Assembly (NCBI GenBank): GCA_963995525.1
Contig: CAXEFP010000996.1
Span: 1-64,000 of the forward strand
DNA: 64,000 bases
From: Escarpia spicata
Taxonomy: Eukaryota; Annelida; Polychaeta; Sabellida; Siboglinidae
Direction of reading: 5' to 3'
The notes below the pieces were generated by a model. The model saw only the letters and a list, made by a program, of their open reading frames with translations. It made no database searches and was not told the origin of the DNA. The first letter of the stretch is position 1; every line of letters starts with the position of its first letter. Shown one piece after another: positions 25,755 to 40,435 of this stretch. The position numbers and the translations under genes were made by a program.

Positions 25755-28364
25755 GCAAAACATCTATTTGGGGTAAGACCACATTAAGGATCCGTCCGCC
25801 GAAAAAAATGCACTTAAAATACCGTTATGCTGTGATATGCATAAATTTTGTTCGAAAACTTTGACATGGGACATGTTTGTATCGTGAGTACTGAATGTAC
25901 TGCTGCTTTAGACAAGATAAAACATCAAATGGGGATGAGTTTTCACACCTATAACTTACGTAATATGTTCTTGTAACTTACGTGACGGAGATAAAACGGT
26001 AACATGCATTCCCATTTGTGGTTAATCTAGTTATGTGTGTAGCTTGATATCAGTCTAGCCTTCGTGAAGATGTGTAACATGCAAAACATCTATTTGGGGT
26101 AAGACCCCATTAAGGATCCGTCCGCCGAAAAAAGTGCACTTAAAATACCGTTATGCTGTGATATGCATAAATTTTGTTCGAAAACTTTGACATGGGACAT
26201 GTTTGTATCGTGAGTACTGAATGTACTGCTGCTTTAGACAAGATAAAACATCAAATGGGGATGAGTTTTCACACCTATAACTTACGTAATATGTTCTTGT
26301 AACTTACGTGACGGAGATAAAACGGTAACATGCATTCCCATTTGTGGTTAATCTAGTTATGTGTGTAGCTTGATATCAGTCTAGCCTTCGTGAAGATTTG
26401 TAACATGCAAAACATCTATTTGGGGTAAGACCACATTAAGGATCCGTCCGCCGAAAAAAGTGCACTTAAAATACCGTTATGCTGTGATATGCATAAATTT
26501 TGTTCGAAAACTTTGACATGGGACATGTTTGTATCGTGAGTACTGAATGTACTGCTGCTTTAGACAAGATAAAACATCAAATGGGGATGAGTTTTCACAC
26601 CTATAACTTACGTAATATGTTCTTGTAACTTACGTGACGGAGATAAAACGGTAACATGCATTCCCATTTGTGGTTAATCTAGTTATGTGTGTAGCTTGAT
26701 ATCAGTCTAGCCTTCGTGAAGATTTGTAACATGCAAAACATCTATTTGGGGTAAGACCACACTAAGGATCCGTCCGCCGAAAAAAAGTGCACTTAAAATA
26801 CCGTTATGCTGTGATATGCATAAATTTTGTTCGAAAACTTTGACATGGGACATGTTTGTATCGTGAGTACTGAATGTACTGCTGCTTTAGACAAGATAAA
26901 ACATCAAATGGGGATGAGTTTTCACACCTATAACTTACGTAATATGTTCTTGTAACTTACGTGACGGAGATAAAACGGTAACATGCATTCCCATTTGTGG
27001 TTAATCTAGTTATGTGTGTAGCTTGATATCAGTCTAGCCTTCGTGAAGATTTGTAACATGCAAAACATCTATTTGGGGTAAGACCACATTAAGGATCCGT
27101 CCGCCGAAAAAAGTGCACTTAAAATACCGTTATGCTGTGATATGCATAAATTTTGTTCGAAAACTTTGACATGGGACATGTTTGTATCGTGAGTACTGAA
27201 TGTACTGCTGCTTTAGACAAGATAAAACATCAAATGGGGATGAGTTTTCACACCTATAACTTACGTAATATGTTCTTGTAACTTACGTGACGGAGATAAA
27301 ACGGTAACATGCATTCCCATTTGTGGTTAATCTAGTTATGTGTGTAGCTTGATATCAGTCTAGCCTTCGTGAAGATTTGTAACATGCAAAACATCTATTT
27401 GGGGTAAGACCACATTAAGGATCCGTCCGCCGAAAAAAGTGCACTTAAAATACCGTTATGCTGTGATATGCATAAATTTTGTTCGAAAACTTTGACATGG
27501 GACATGTTTGTATCGTGAGTACTGAATGTACTGCTGCTTTAGACAAGATAAAACATCAAATGGGGATGAGTTTTCACACCTATAACTTACGTAATATGTT
27601 CTTGTAACTTACGTGACGGAGATAAAATGGTAACATGCATTCCCATTTGTGGTTAATCTAGTTATGTGTGTAGCTTGATATCAGTCTAGCCTTCGTGAAG
27701 ATTTGTAACATGCAAAACATCTATTTGGGGTAAGACCACATTAAGGATCCGTCCGCCGAAAAAAAGTGCACTTAAAATACCGTTATGCTGTGATATGCAT
27801 AAATTTTGTTCGAAAACTTTGACATGGGACATGTTTGTATCGTGAGTACTGAATGTACTGCTGCTTTAGACAAGATAAAACATCAAATGGGGATGAGTTT
27901 TCACACCTATAACTTACGTAATATGTTCTTGTAACTTACGTGACGGAGATAAAACGGTAACATGCATTCCCATTTGTGGTTAATCTAGTTATGTGTGTAG
28001 CTTGATATCAGTCTAGCCTTCGTGAAGATTTGTAACATGCAAAACATCTATTTGGGGTAAGACCACATTAAGGATCCGTCCGCCGAAAAAAGTGCACTTA
28101 AAATACCGTTATGCTGTGATATGCATAAATTTTGTTCGAAAACTTTGACATGGGACATGTTTGTATCGTGAGTACTGAATGTACTGCTGCTTTAGACAAG
28201 ATAAAACATCAAATGGGGATGAGTTTTCACACCTATAACTTACGTAATATGTTCTTGTAACTTACGTGACGGAGATAAAACGGTAACATGCATTCCCATT
28301 TGTGGTTAATCTAGTTATGTGTGTAGCTTGATATCAGTCTAGCCTTCGTGAAGATTTGTAACAT
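25755..28364. repeat. 8-monomer higher-order unit, copy 1 (M80-M87)
   Basis: M80 has G54A and T318G, M81 has A27C, and M83 and M86 each carry the extra A, making them 327 bp and the unit 2610 bp. Private changes are T31C-like (CACACTAAGG) in M83 and C243T in M85. M83 is the leftmost copy with the extra-A allele in the window. Confidence 0.92.
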
Positions 28365-30974
28365 GCAAAACATCTATTTGGGGTAAGACCACATTAAGGA
28401 TCCGTCCGCCGAAAAAAATGCACTTAAAATACCGTTATGCTGTGATATGCATAAATTTTGTTCGAAAACTTTGACATGGGACATGTTTGTATCGTGAGTA
28501 CTGAATGTACTGCTGCTTTAGACAAGATAAAACATCAAATGGGGATGAGTTTTCACACCTATAACTTACGTAATATGTTCTTGTAACTTACGTGACGGAG
28601 ATAAAACGGTAACATGCATTCCCATTTGTGGTTAATCTAGTTATGTGTGTAGCTTGATATCAGTCTAGCCTTCGTGAAGATGTGTAACATGCAAAACATC
28701 TATTTGGGGTAAGACCCCATTAAGGATCCGTCCGCCGAAAAAAGTGCACTTAAAATACCGTTATGCTGTGATATGCATAAATTTTGTTCGAAAACTTTGA
28801 CATGGGACATGTTTGTATCGTGAGTACTGAATGTACTGCTGCTTTAGACAAGATAAAACATCAAATGGGGATGAGTTTTCACACCTATAACTTACGTAAT
28901 ATGTTCTTGTAACTTACGTGACGGAGATAAAACGGTAACATGCATTCCCATTTGTGGTTAATCTAGTTATGTGTGTAGCTTGATATCAGTCTAGCCTTCG
29001 TGAAGATTTGTAACATGCAAAACATCTATTTGGGGTAAGACCACATTAAGGATCCGTCCGCCGAAAAAAGTGCACTTAAAATACCGTTATGCTGTGATAT
29101 GCATAAATTTTTTTCGAAAACTTTGACATGGGACATGTTTGTATCGTGAGTACTGAATGTACTGCTGCTTTAGACAAGATAAAACATCAAATGGGGATGA
29201 GTTTTCACACCTATAACTTACGTAATATGTTCTTGTAACTTACGTGACGGAGATAAAACGGTAACATGCATTCCCATTTGTGGTTAATCTAGTTATGTGT
29301 GTAGCTTGATATCAGTCTAGCCTTCGTGAAGATTTGTAACATGCAAAACATCTATTTGGGGTAAGACCACATTAAGGATCCGTCCGCCGAAAAAAAGTGC
29401 ACTTAAAATACCGTTATGCTGTGATATGCATAAATTTTGTTCGAAAACTTTGACATGGGACATGTTTGTATCGTGAGTACTGAATGTACTGCTGCTTTAG
29501 ACAAGATAAAACATCAAATGGGGATGAGTTTTCACACCTATAACTTACGTAATATGTTCTTGTAACTTACGTGACGGAGATAAAACGGTAACATGCATTC
29601 CCATTTGTGGTTAATCTAGTTATGTGTGTAGCTTGATATCAGTCTAGCCTTCGTGAAGATTTGTAACATGCAAAACATCTATTTGGGGTAAGACCACATT
29701 AAGGATCCGTCCGCCGAAAAAAGTGCACTTAAAATACCGTTATGCTGTGATATGCATAAATTTTGTTCGAAAACTTTGACATGGGACATGTTTGTATCGT
29801 GAGTACTGAATGTACTGCTGCTTTAGACAAGATAAAACATCAAATGGGGATGAGTTTTCACACCTATAACTTACGTAATATGTTCTTGTAACTTACGTGA
29901 CGGAGATAAAACGGTAACATGCATTCCCATTTGTGGTTAATCTAGTTATGTGTGTAGCTTGATATCAGTCTAGCCTTCGTGAAGATTTGTAACATGCAAA
30001 ACATCTATTTGGGGTAAGACCACATTAAGGATCCGTCCGCCGAAAAAAGTGCACTTAAAATACCGTTATGCTGTGATATGCATAAATTTTGTTCGAAAAC
30101 TTTGACATGGGACATGTTTGTATCGTGAGTACTGAATGTACTGCTGCTTTAGACAAGATAAAACATCAAATGGGGATGAGTTTTCACACCTATAACTTAC
30201 GTAATATGTTCTTGTAACTTACGTGACGGAGATAAAACGGTAACATGCATTCCCATTTGTGGTTAATCTAGTTATGTGTGTAGCTTGATATCAGTCTAGC
30301 CTTCGTGAAGATTTGTAACATGCAAAACATCTATTTGGGGTAAGACCACATTAAGGATCCGTCCGCCGAAAAAAAGTGCACTTAAAATACCGTTATGCTG
30401 TGATATGCATAAATTTTGTTCGAAAACTTTGACATGGGACATGTTTGTATCGTGAGTACTGAATGTACTGCTGCTTTAGACAAGATAAAACATCAAATGG
30501 GGATGAGTTTTCACACCTATAACTTACGTAATATGTTCTTGTAACTTACGTGACGGAGATAAAACGGTAACATGCATTCCCATTTGTGGTTAATCTAGTT
30601 ATGTGTGTAGCTTGATATCAGTCTAGCCTTCGTGAAGATTTGTAACATGCAAAACATCTATTTGGGGTAAGACCACATTAAGGATCCGTCCGCCGAAAAA
30701 AGTGCACTTAAAATACCGTTATGCTGTGATATGCATAAATTTTGTTCGAAAATTTTGACATGGGACATGTTTGTATCGTGAGTACTGAATGTACTGCTGC
30801 TTTAGACAAGATAAAACATCAAATGGGGATGAGTTTTCACACCTATAACTTACGTAATATGTTCTTGTAACTTACGTGACGGAGATAAAACGGTAACATG
30901 CATTCCCATTTGTGGTTAATCTAGTTATGTGTGTAGCTTGATATCAGTCTAGCCTTCGTGAAGATTTGTAACAT
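28365..30974. repeat. 8-monomer higher-order unit, copy 2 (M88-M95)
   Basis: This unit has the same markers in the same places: M88 G54A and T318G, M89 A27C, M91 and M94 extra A. The T318G site is at 28682 against 26072 in copy 1, exactly 2610 bp apart. G96T in M90 and C105T in M95 are not in the other copies. Confidence 0.92.
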
Positions 30975-33584
30975 GCAAAACATCTATTTGGGGTAAGACC
31001 ACATTAAGGATCCGTCCGCCGAAAAAAATGCACTTAAAATACCGTTATGCTGTGATATGCATAAATTTTGTTCGAAAACTTTGACATGGGACATGTTTGT
31101 ATCGTGAGTACTGAATGTACTGCTGCTTTAGACAAGATAAAACATCAAATGGGGATGAGTTTTCACACCTATAACTTACGTAATATGTTCTTGTAACTTA
31201 CGTGACGGAGATAAAACGGTAACATGCATTCCCATTTGTGGTTAATCTAGTTATGTGTGTAGCTTGATATCAGTCTAGCCTTCGTGAAGATGTGTAACAT
31301 GCAAAACATCTATTTGGGGTAAGACCCCATTAAGGATCCGTCCGCCGAAAAAAGTGCACTTAAAATACCGTTATGCTGTGATATGCATAAATTTTGTTCG
31401 AAAACTTTGACATGGGACATGTTTGTATCGTGAGTACTGAATGTACTGCTGCTTTAGACAAGATAAAACATCAAATGGGGATGAGTTTTCACACCTATAA
31501 CTTACGTAATATGTTCTTGTAACTTACGTGACGGAGATAAAACGGTAACATGCATTCCCATTTGTGGTTAATCTAGTTATGTGTGTAGCTTGATATCAGT
31601 CTAGCCTTCGTGAAGATTTGTAACATGCAAAACATCTATTTGGGGTAAGAACACATTAAGGATCCGTCCGCCGAAAAAAGTGCACTTAAAATACCGTTAT
31701 GCTGTGATATGCATAAATTTTGTTCGAAAACTTTGACATGGGACATGTTTGTATCGTGAGTACTGAATGTACTGCTGCTTTAGACAAGATAAAACATCAA
31801 ATGGGGATGAGTTTTCACACCTATAACTTACGTAATATGTTCTTGTAACTTACGTGACGGAGATAAAACGGTAACATGCATTCCCATTTGTGGTTAATCT
31901 AGTTATGTGTGTAGCTTGATATCAGTCTAGCCTTCGTGAAGATTTGTAACATGCAAAACATCTATTTGGGGTAAGACCACATTAAGGATCCGTCCGCCGA
32001 AAAAAAGTGCACTTAAAATACCGTTATGCTGTGATATGCATAAATTTTGTTCGAAAACTTTGACATGGGACATGTTTGTATCGTGAGTACTGAATGTACT
32101 GCTGCTTTAGACAAGATAAAACATCAAATGGGGATGAGTTTTCACACCTATAACTTACGTAATATGTTCTTGTAACTTACGTGACGGAGATAAAACGGTA
32201 ACATGCATTCCCATTTGTGGTTAATCTAGTTATGTGTGTAGCTTGATATCAGTCTAGCCTTCGTGAAGATTTGTAACATGCAAAACATCTATTTGGGGTA
32301 AGACCACATTAAGGATCCGTCCGCCGAAAAAAGTGCACTTAAAATACCGTTATGCTGTGATATGCATAAATTTTGTTCGAAAACTTTGACATGGGACATG
32401 TTTGTATCGTGAGTACTGAATGTACTGCTGCTTTAGACAAGATAAAACATCAAATGGGGATGAGTTTTCACACCTATAACTTACGTAATATGTTCTTGTA
32501 ACTTACGTGACGGAGATAAAACGGTAACATGCATTCCCATTTGTGGTTAATCTAGTTATGTGTGTAGCTTGATATCAGTCTAGCCTTCGTGAAGATTTGT
32601 AACATGCAAAACATCTATTTGGGGTAAGACCACATTAAGGATCCGTCCGCCGAAAAAAGTGCACTTAAAATACCGTTATGCTGTGATATGCATAAATTTT
32701 GTTCGAAAACTTTGACATGGGACATGTTTGTATCGTGAGTACTGAATGTACTGCTGCTTTAGACAAGATAAAACATCAAATGGGGATGAGTTTTCACACC
32801 TATAACTTACGTAATATGTTCTTGTAACTTACGTGACGGAGATAAAACGGTAACATGCATTCCCATTTGTGGTTAATCTAGTTATGTGTGTAGCTTGATA
32901 TCAGTCTAGCCTTCGTGAAGATTTGTAACATGCAAAACATCTATTTGGGGTAAGACCACATTAAGGATCCGTCCGCCGAAAAAAAGTGCACTTAAAATAC
33001 CGTTATGCTGTGATATGCATAAATTTTGTTCGAAAACTTTGACATGGGACATGTTTGTATCGTGAGTACTGAATGTACTGCTGCTTTAGACAAGATAAAA
33101 CATCAAATGGGGATGAGTTTTCACACCTATAACTTACGTAATATGTTCTTGTAACTTACGTGACGGAGATAAAACGGTAACATGCATTCCCATTTGTGGT
33201 TAATCTAGTTATGTGTGTAGCTTGATATCAGTCTAGCCTTCGTGAAGATTTGTAACATGCAAAACATCTATTTGGGGTAAGACCACATTAAGGATCCGTC
33301 CGCCGAAAAAAGTGCACTTAAAATACCGTTATGCTGTGATATGCATAAATTTTGTTCGAAAACTTTGACATGGGACATGTTTGTATCGTGAGTACTGAAT
33401 GTACTGCTGCTTTAGACAAGATAAAACATCAAATGGGGATGAGTTTTCACACCTATAACTTACGTAATATGTTCTTGTAACTTACGTGACGGAGATAAAA
33501 CGGTAACATGCATTCCCATTTGTGGTTAATCTAGTTATGTGTGTAGCTTGATATCAGTCTAGCCTTCGTGAAGATTTGTAACAT
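30975..33584. repeat. 8-monomer higher-order unit, copy 3 (M96-M103)
   Basis: This is the third consecutive copy: M96 G54A and T318G, M97 A27C, M99 and M102 extra A, again 2610 bp after copy 2. M98 has a private C25A. After M103 the series stops, because M104 lacks G54A and T318G. Three tandem copies of identical length make this the clearest higher-order domain of the window. Confidence 0.92.
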
Positions 33585-35867
33585 GCAAAACATCTATTTG
33601 GGGTAAGACCACATTAAGGATCCGTCCGCCGAAAAAAGTGCACTTAAAATACCGTTATGCTGTGATATGCATAAATTTTGTTCGAAAACTTTGACATGGG
33701 ACATGTTTGTATCGTGAGTACTGAATGTACTGCTGCTTTAGACAAGATAAAACATCAAATGGGGATGAGTTTTCACACCTATAACTTACGTAATATGTTC
33801 TTGTAACTTACGTGACGGAGATAAAACGGTAACATGCATTCCCATTTGTGGTTAATCTAGTTATGTGTGTAGCTTGATATCAGTCTAGCCTTCGTGAAGA
33901 TTTGTAACATGCAAAACATCTATTTGGGGTAAGACCACATTAAGGATCCGTCCGCCGAAAAAAGTGCACTTAAAATACCGTTATGCTGTGATATGCATAA
34001 ATTTTTTTCGAAAACTTTGACATGGGACATGTTTGTATCGTGAGTACTGAATGTACTGCTGCTTTAGACAAGATAAAACATCAAATGGGGATGAGTTTTC
34101 ACACCTATAACTTACGTAATATGTTCTTGTAACTTACGTGACGGAGATAAAACGGTAACATGCATTCCCATTTGTGGTTAATCTAGTTATGTGTGTAGCT
34201 TGATATCAGTCTAGCCTTCGTGAAGATTTGTAACATGCAAAACATCTATTTGGGGTAAGACCACATTAAGGATCCGTCCGCCGAAAAAAAGTGCACTTAA
34301 AATACCGTTATGCTGTGATATGCATAAATTTTGTTCGAAAACTTTGACATGGGACATGTTTGTATCGTGAGTACTGAATGTACTGCTGCTTTAGACAAGA
34401 TAAAACATCAAATGGGGATGAGTTTTCACACCTATAACTTACGTAATATGTTCTTGTAACTTACGTGACGGAGATAAAACGGTAACATGCATTCCCATTT
34501 GTGGTTAATCTAGTTATGTGTGTAGCTTGATATCAGTCTAGCCTTCGTGAAGATTTGTAACATGCAAAACATCTATTTGGGGTAAGACCACATTAAGGAT
34601 CCGTCCGCCGAAAAAAGTGCACTTAAAATACCGTTATGCTGTGATATGCATAAATTTTGTTCGAAAACTTTGACATGGGACATGTTTGTATCGTGAGTAC
34701 TGAATGTACTGCTGCTTTAGACAAGATAAAACATCAAATGGGGATGAGTTTTCACACCTATAACTTACGTAATATGTTCTTGTAACTTACGTGACGGAGA
34801 TAAAACGGTAACATGCATTCCCATTTGTGGTTAATCTAGTTATGTGTGTAGCTTGATATCAGTCTAGCCTTCGTGAAGATTTGTAACATGCAAAACATCT
34901 ATTTGGGGTAAGACCACATTAAGGATCCGTCCGCCGAAAAAAGTGCACTTAAAATACCGTTATGCTGTGATATGCATAAATTTTGTTCGAAAACTTTGAC
35001 ATGGGACATGTTTGTATCGTGAGTACTGAATGTACTGCTGCTTTAGACAAGATAAAACATCAAATGGGGATGAGTTTTCACACCTATAACTTACGTAATA
35101 TGTTCTTGTAACTTACGTGACGGAGATAAAACGGTAACATGCATTCCCATTTGTGGTTAATCTAGTTATGTGTGTAGCTTGATATCAGTCTAGCCTTCGT
35201 GAAGATTTGTAACATGCAAAACATCTATTTGGGGTAAGACCACATTAAGGATCCGTCCGCCGAAAAAAGTGCACTTAAAATACCGTTATGCTGTGATATG
35301 CATAATTTTTTTTCGAAAACTTTGACATGGGACATGTTTGTATCGTGAGTACTGAATGTACTGCTGCTTTAGACAAGATAAAACATCAAATGGGGATGAG
35401 TTTTCACACCTATAACTTACGTAATATGTTCTTGTAACTTACGTGACGGAGATAAAACGGTAACATGCATTCCCATTTGTGGTTAATCTAGTTATGTGTG
35501 TAGCTTGATATCAGTCTAGCCTTCGTGAAGATTTGTAACATGCAAAACATCTATTTGGGGTAAGACCACATTAAGGATCCGTCCGCCGAAAAAAGTGCAC
35601 TTAAAATACCGTTATGCTGTGATATGCAGAAATGTTGTTCGAAAACTTTGACATGGGACATGTTTGTATCGTGAGTACTGAATGTACTGCTGCTTTAGAC
35701 AAGATAAAACATCAAATGGGGATGAGTTTTCACACCTATAACTTACGTAATATGTTCTTGTAACTTACGTGACGGAGATAAAACGGTAACATGCATTCCC
35801 ATTTGTGGTTAATCTAGTTATGTGTGTAGCTTGATATCAGTCTAGCCTTCGTGAAGATTTGTAACAT
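33585..35867. repeat. Transitional monomers M104-M110
   Basis: M105 has G96T and M106 has the extra A, the same pairing as M90 and M91. M109 has the long T-run form and M110 has T88G with T93G. The spacing of 15 monomers from M90/M91 fits neither the 8-monomer domain to the left nor the 7-monomer domain to the right. It is probably a junction between two homogenisation domains. Confidence 0.65.
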
Positions 35868-38151
35868 GCAAAACATCTATTTGGGGTAAGACCACATTAA
35901 GGATCCGTCCGCCGAAAAAAAGTGCACTTAAAATACCGTTATGCTGTGATATGCATAAATTTTGTTCGAAAACTTTGACATGGGACATGTTTGTATCGTG
36001 AGTACTGAATGTACTGCTGCTTTAGACAAGATAAAACATCAAATGGGGATGAGTTTTCACACCTATAACTTACGTAATATGTTCTTGTAACTTACGTGAC
36101 GGAGATAAAACGGTAACATGCATTCCCATTTGTGGTTAATCTAGTTATGTGTGTAGCTTGATATCAGTCTAGCCTTCGTGAAGATTTGTAACATGCAAAA
36201 CATCTATTTGGGGTAAGACCACATTAAGGATCCGTCCGCCGAAAAAAGTGCACTTAAAATACCGTTATGCTGTGATATGCATAAATTTTGTTCGAAAACT
36301 TTGACATGGGACATGTTTGTATCGTGAGTACTGAATGTACTGCTGCTTTAGACAAGATAAAACATCAAATGGGGATGAGTTTTCACACCTATAACTTACG
36401 TAATATGTTCTTGTAACTTACGTGACGGAGATAAAACGGTAACATGCATTCCCATTTGTGGTTAATCTAGTTATGTGTGTAGCTTGATATCAGTCTAGCC
36501 TTCGTGAAGATTTGTAACATGCAAAACATCTATTTGGGGTAAGACCACATTAAGGATCCGTCCGCCGAAAAAAGTGCACTTAAAATACCGTTATGCTGTG
36601 ATATGCATAAATTTTTTTTCAAAAACTTTGACATGGGACATGTTTGTATCGTGAGTACTGAATGTACTGCTGCTTTAGACAAGATAAAACATCAAATGGG
36701 GATGAGTTTTCACACCTATAACTTACGTAATATGTTCTTGTAACTTACGTGACGGAGATAAAACGGTAACATGCATTCCCATTTGTGGTTAATCTAGTTA
36801 TGTGTGTAGCTTGATATCAGTCTAGCCTTCGTGAAGATTTGTAACATGCAAAACATCTATTTGGGGTAAGACCACATTAAGGATCCGTCCGCCGAAAAAA
36901 GTGCACTTAAAATACCGTTATGCTGTGATATGCATAAATTTTGTTCGAAAACTTTGACATGGGACATGTTTGTATCGTGAGTACTGAATGTACTGCTGCT
37001 TTAGACAAGATAAAACATCAAATGGGGATGAGTTTTCACACCTATAACTTACGTAATATGTTCTTGTAACTTACGTGACGGAGATAAAACGGTAACATGC
37101 ATTCCCATTTGTGGTTAATCTAGTTATGTGTGTAGCTTGATATCAGTCTAGCCTTCGTGAAGATTTGTAACATGCAAAACATCTATTTGGGGTAAGACCA
37201 CATTAAGGATCCGTCCGCCGAAAAAAGTGCACTTAAAATACCGTTATGCTGTGATATGCATAAATTTTGTTCGAAAACTTTGACATGGGACATGTTTGTA
37301 TCGTGAGTACTGAATGTACTGCTGCTTTAGACAAGATAAAACATCAAATGGGGATGAGTTATCACACCTATAACTTACGTAATATGTTCTTGTAACTTAC
37401 GTGACGGAGATAAAACGGTAACATGCATTCCCATTTGAGGTTAATCTAGTTATGTGTGTAGCTTGATATCAGTCTAGCCTTCGTGAAGATTTGTAACATG
37501 CAAAACATCTATTTGGGGTAAGACCACATTAAGGATCCGTCCGCCGAAAAAAGTGCACTTAAAATACCGTTATGCTGTGATATGCATAAATTTTGTTCGA
37601 AAACTTTGACATGGGACATGTTTGTATCGTGAGTACTGAATGTACTGCTGCTTTAGACAAGATAAAACATCAAATGGGGATGAGTTTTCACACCTATAAC
37701 TTACGTAATATGTTCTTGTAACTTACGTGACGGAGATAAAACGGTAACATGCATTCCCATTTGTGGTTAATCTAGTTATGTGTGTAGCTTGATATCAGTC
37801 TAGCCTTCGTGAAGATTTGTAACATGCAAAACATCTATTTGGGGTAAGACCACATTAAGGATCCGTCCGCCGAAAAAAGTGCACTTAAAATACCGTTATG
37901 CTGTGATATGCATAAATTTTGTTCGAAAACTTTGACATGGGACATGTTTGTATCGTGAGTACTGAATGTACTGCTGCTTTAGACAAGATAAAACATCAAA
38001 TGGGGATGAGTTTTCACACCTATAACTTACGTAATATGTTCTTGTAACTTACGTGACGGAGATAAAACGGTAACATGCATTCCCATTTGTGGTTAATCTA
38101 GTTATGTGTGTAGCTTGATATCAGTCTAGCCTTCGTGAAGATTTGTAACAT
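35868..38151. repeat. 7-monomer unit, weakly supported copy (M111-M117)
   Basis: M111 has the extra A, in phase with M118, M125 and M132 at seven-monomer spacing. Otherwise the unit carries mainly private changes. M113 has an extra T in the T-run plus G100A at a CpG (near 36608-36621), and M115 has a T-to-A change near p187 (GAGTTATCAC) and a T-to-A near p266 (TTTGAGG). It is counted as a unit only through the M111 marker. Confidence 0.5.
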
Positions 38152-40435
38152 GCAAAACATCTATTTGGGGTAAGACCACATTAAGGATCCGTCCGCCGAA
38201 AAAAAGTGCACTTAAAATACCGTTATGCTGTGATATGCATAAATTTTGTTCGAAAACTTTGACATGGGACATGTTTGTATCGTGAGTACTGAATGTACTG
38301 CTGCTTTAGACAAGATAAAACATCAAATGGGGATGAGTTTTCACACCTATAACTTACGTAATATGTTCTTGTAACTTACGTGACGGAGATAAAACGGTAA
38401 CATGCATTCCCATTTGTGGTTAATCTAGTTATGTGTGTAGCTTGATATCAGTCTAGCCTTCGTGAAGATTTGTAACATGCAAAACATCTATTTGGGGTAA
38501 GACCACATTAAGGATCCGTCCGCCGAAAAAAGTGCACTTAAAATACCGTTATGCTGTGATATGCAGAAATTTTGTTCGAAAACTTTGACATGGGACATGT
38601 TTGTATCGTGAGTACTGAATGTACTGCTGCTTTAGACAAGATAAAACATCAAATGGGGATGAGTTTTCACACCTATAACTTATGTAATATGTTCTTGTAA
38701 CTTACGTGACGGAGATAAAACGGTAACATGCATTCCCATTTGTGGTTAATCTAGTTATGTGTGTAGCTTGATATCAGTCTAGCCTTCGTGAAGATTTGTA
38801 ACATGCAAAACATCTATTTGGGGTAAGACCACATTAAGGATCCGTCCGCCGAAAAAAGTGCACTTAAAATACCGTTATGCTGTGATATGCATAAATTTTG
38901 TTCGAAAACTTTGATATGGGACATGTTTGTATCGTGAGTACTGAATGTACTGCTGCTTTAGACAAGATAAAACATCAAATGGGGATGAGTTTTCACACCT
39001 ATAACTTACGTAATATGTTCTTGTAACTTACGTGACGGAGATAAAACGGTAACATGCATTCCCATTTGTGGTTAATCTAGTTATGTGTGTAGCTTGATAT
39101 CAGTCTAGCCTTCGTGAAGATTTGTAACATGCAAAACATCTATTTGGGGTAAGACCACATTAAGGATCCGTCCGCCGAAAAAAGTGCACTTAAAATACCG
39201 TTATGCTGTGATATGCATAAATTTTGTTCGAAAACTTTGACATGGGACATGTTTGTATCGTGAGTACTGAATGTACTGCTGCTTTAGACAAGATAAAACA
39301 TCAAATGGGGATGAGTTTTCACACCTATAACTTACGTAATATGTTCTTGTAACTTACGTGACGGAGATAAAACGGTAACATGCATTCCCATTTGTGGTTA
39401 ATCTAGTTATGTGTGTAGCTTGATATCAGTCTAGCCTTCGTGAAGATTTGTAACATGCAAAACATCTATTTGGGGTAAGACCACATTAAGGATCCGTCCG
39501 CCGAAAAAAAGTGCACTTAAAATACCGTTATGCTGTGATATGCATAATTTTTTTTCGAAAACTTTGACATGGGACATGTTTGTATCGTGAGTACTGAATG
39601 TACTGCTGCTTTAGACAAGATAAAACATCAAATGGGGATGAGTTTTCACACCTATAACTTACGTAATATGTTCTTGTAACTTACGTGACGGAGATAAAAC
39701 GGTAACATGCATTCCCATTTGTGGTTAATCTAGTTATGTGTGTAGCTTGATATCAGTCTAGCCTTCGTGAAGATTTGTAACATGCAAAACATCTATTTGG
39801 GGTAAGACCACATTAAGGATCCGTCCGCCGAAAAAAGTGCACTTAAAATACCGTTATGCTGTGATATGCAGAAATTTTGTTCGAAAACTTTGACATGGGA
39901 CATGTTTGTATCGTGAGTACTGAATGTACTGCTGCTTTAGACAAGATAAAACATCAAATGGGGATGAGTTTTCACACCTATAACTTACGTAATATGTTCT
40001 TGTAACTTACGTGACGGAGATAAAACGGTAACATGCATTCCCATTTGTGGTTAATCTAGTTATGTGTGTAGCTTGATATCAGTCTAGCCTTCGTGAAGAT
40101 TTGTAACATGCAAAACATCTATTTGGGGTAAGACCACATTAAGGATCCGTCCGCCGAAAAAAGTGCACTTAAAATACCGTTATGCTGTGATATGCATAAA
40201 TTTTGTTCGAAAACTTTGACATGGGACATGTTTGTATCGTGAGTACTGAATGTACTGCTGCTTTAGACAAGATAAAACATCAAATGGGGATGAGTTTTCA
40301 CACCTATAACTTACGTAATATGTTCTTGTAACTTACGTGACGGAGATAAAACGGTAACATGCATTCCCATTTGTGGTTAATCTAGTTATGTGTGTAGCTT
40401 GATATCAGTCTAGCCTTCGTGAAGATTTGTAACAT
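38152..40435. repeat. 7-monomer higher-order unit (M118-M124)
   Basis: M118 has the extra A, M119 T88G and C205T, M120 C111T, M122 the extra A with the long T-run form, and M123 T88G. C205T, C111T and the T-run form recur seven monomers later in M126, M127 and M129. Confidence 0.78.
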
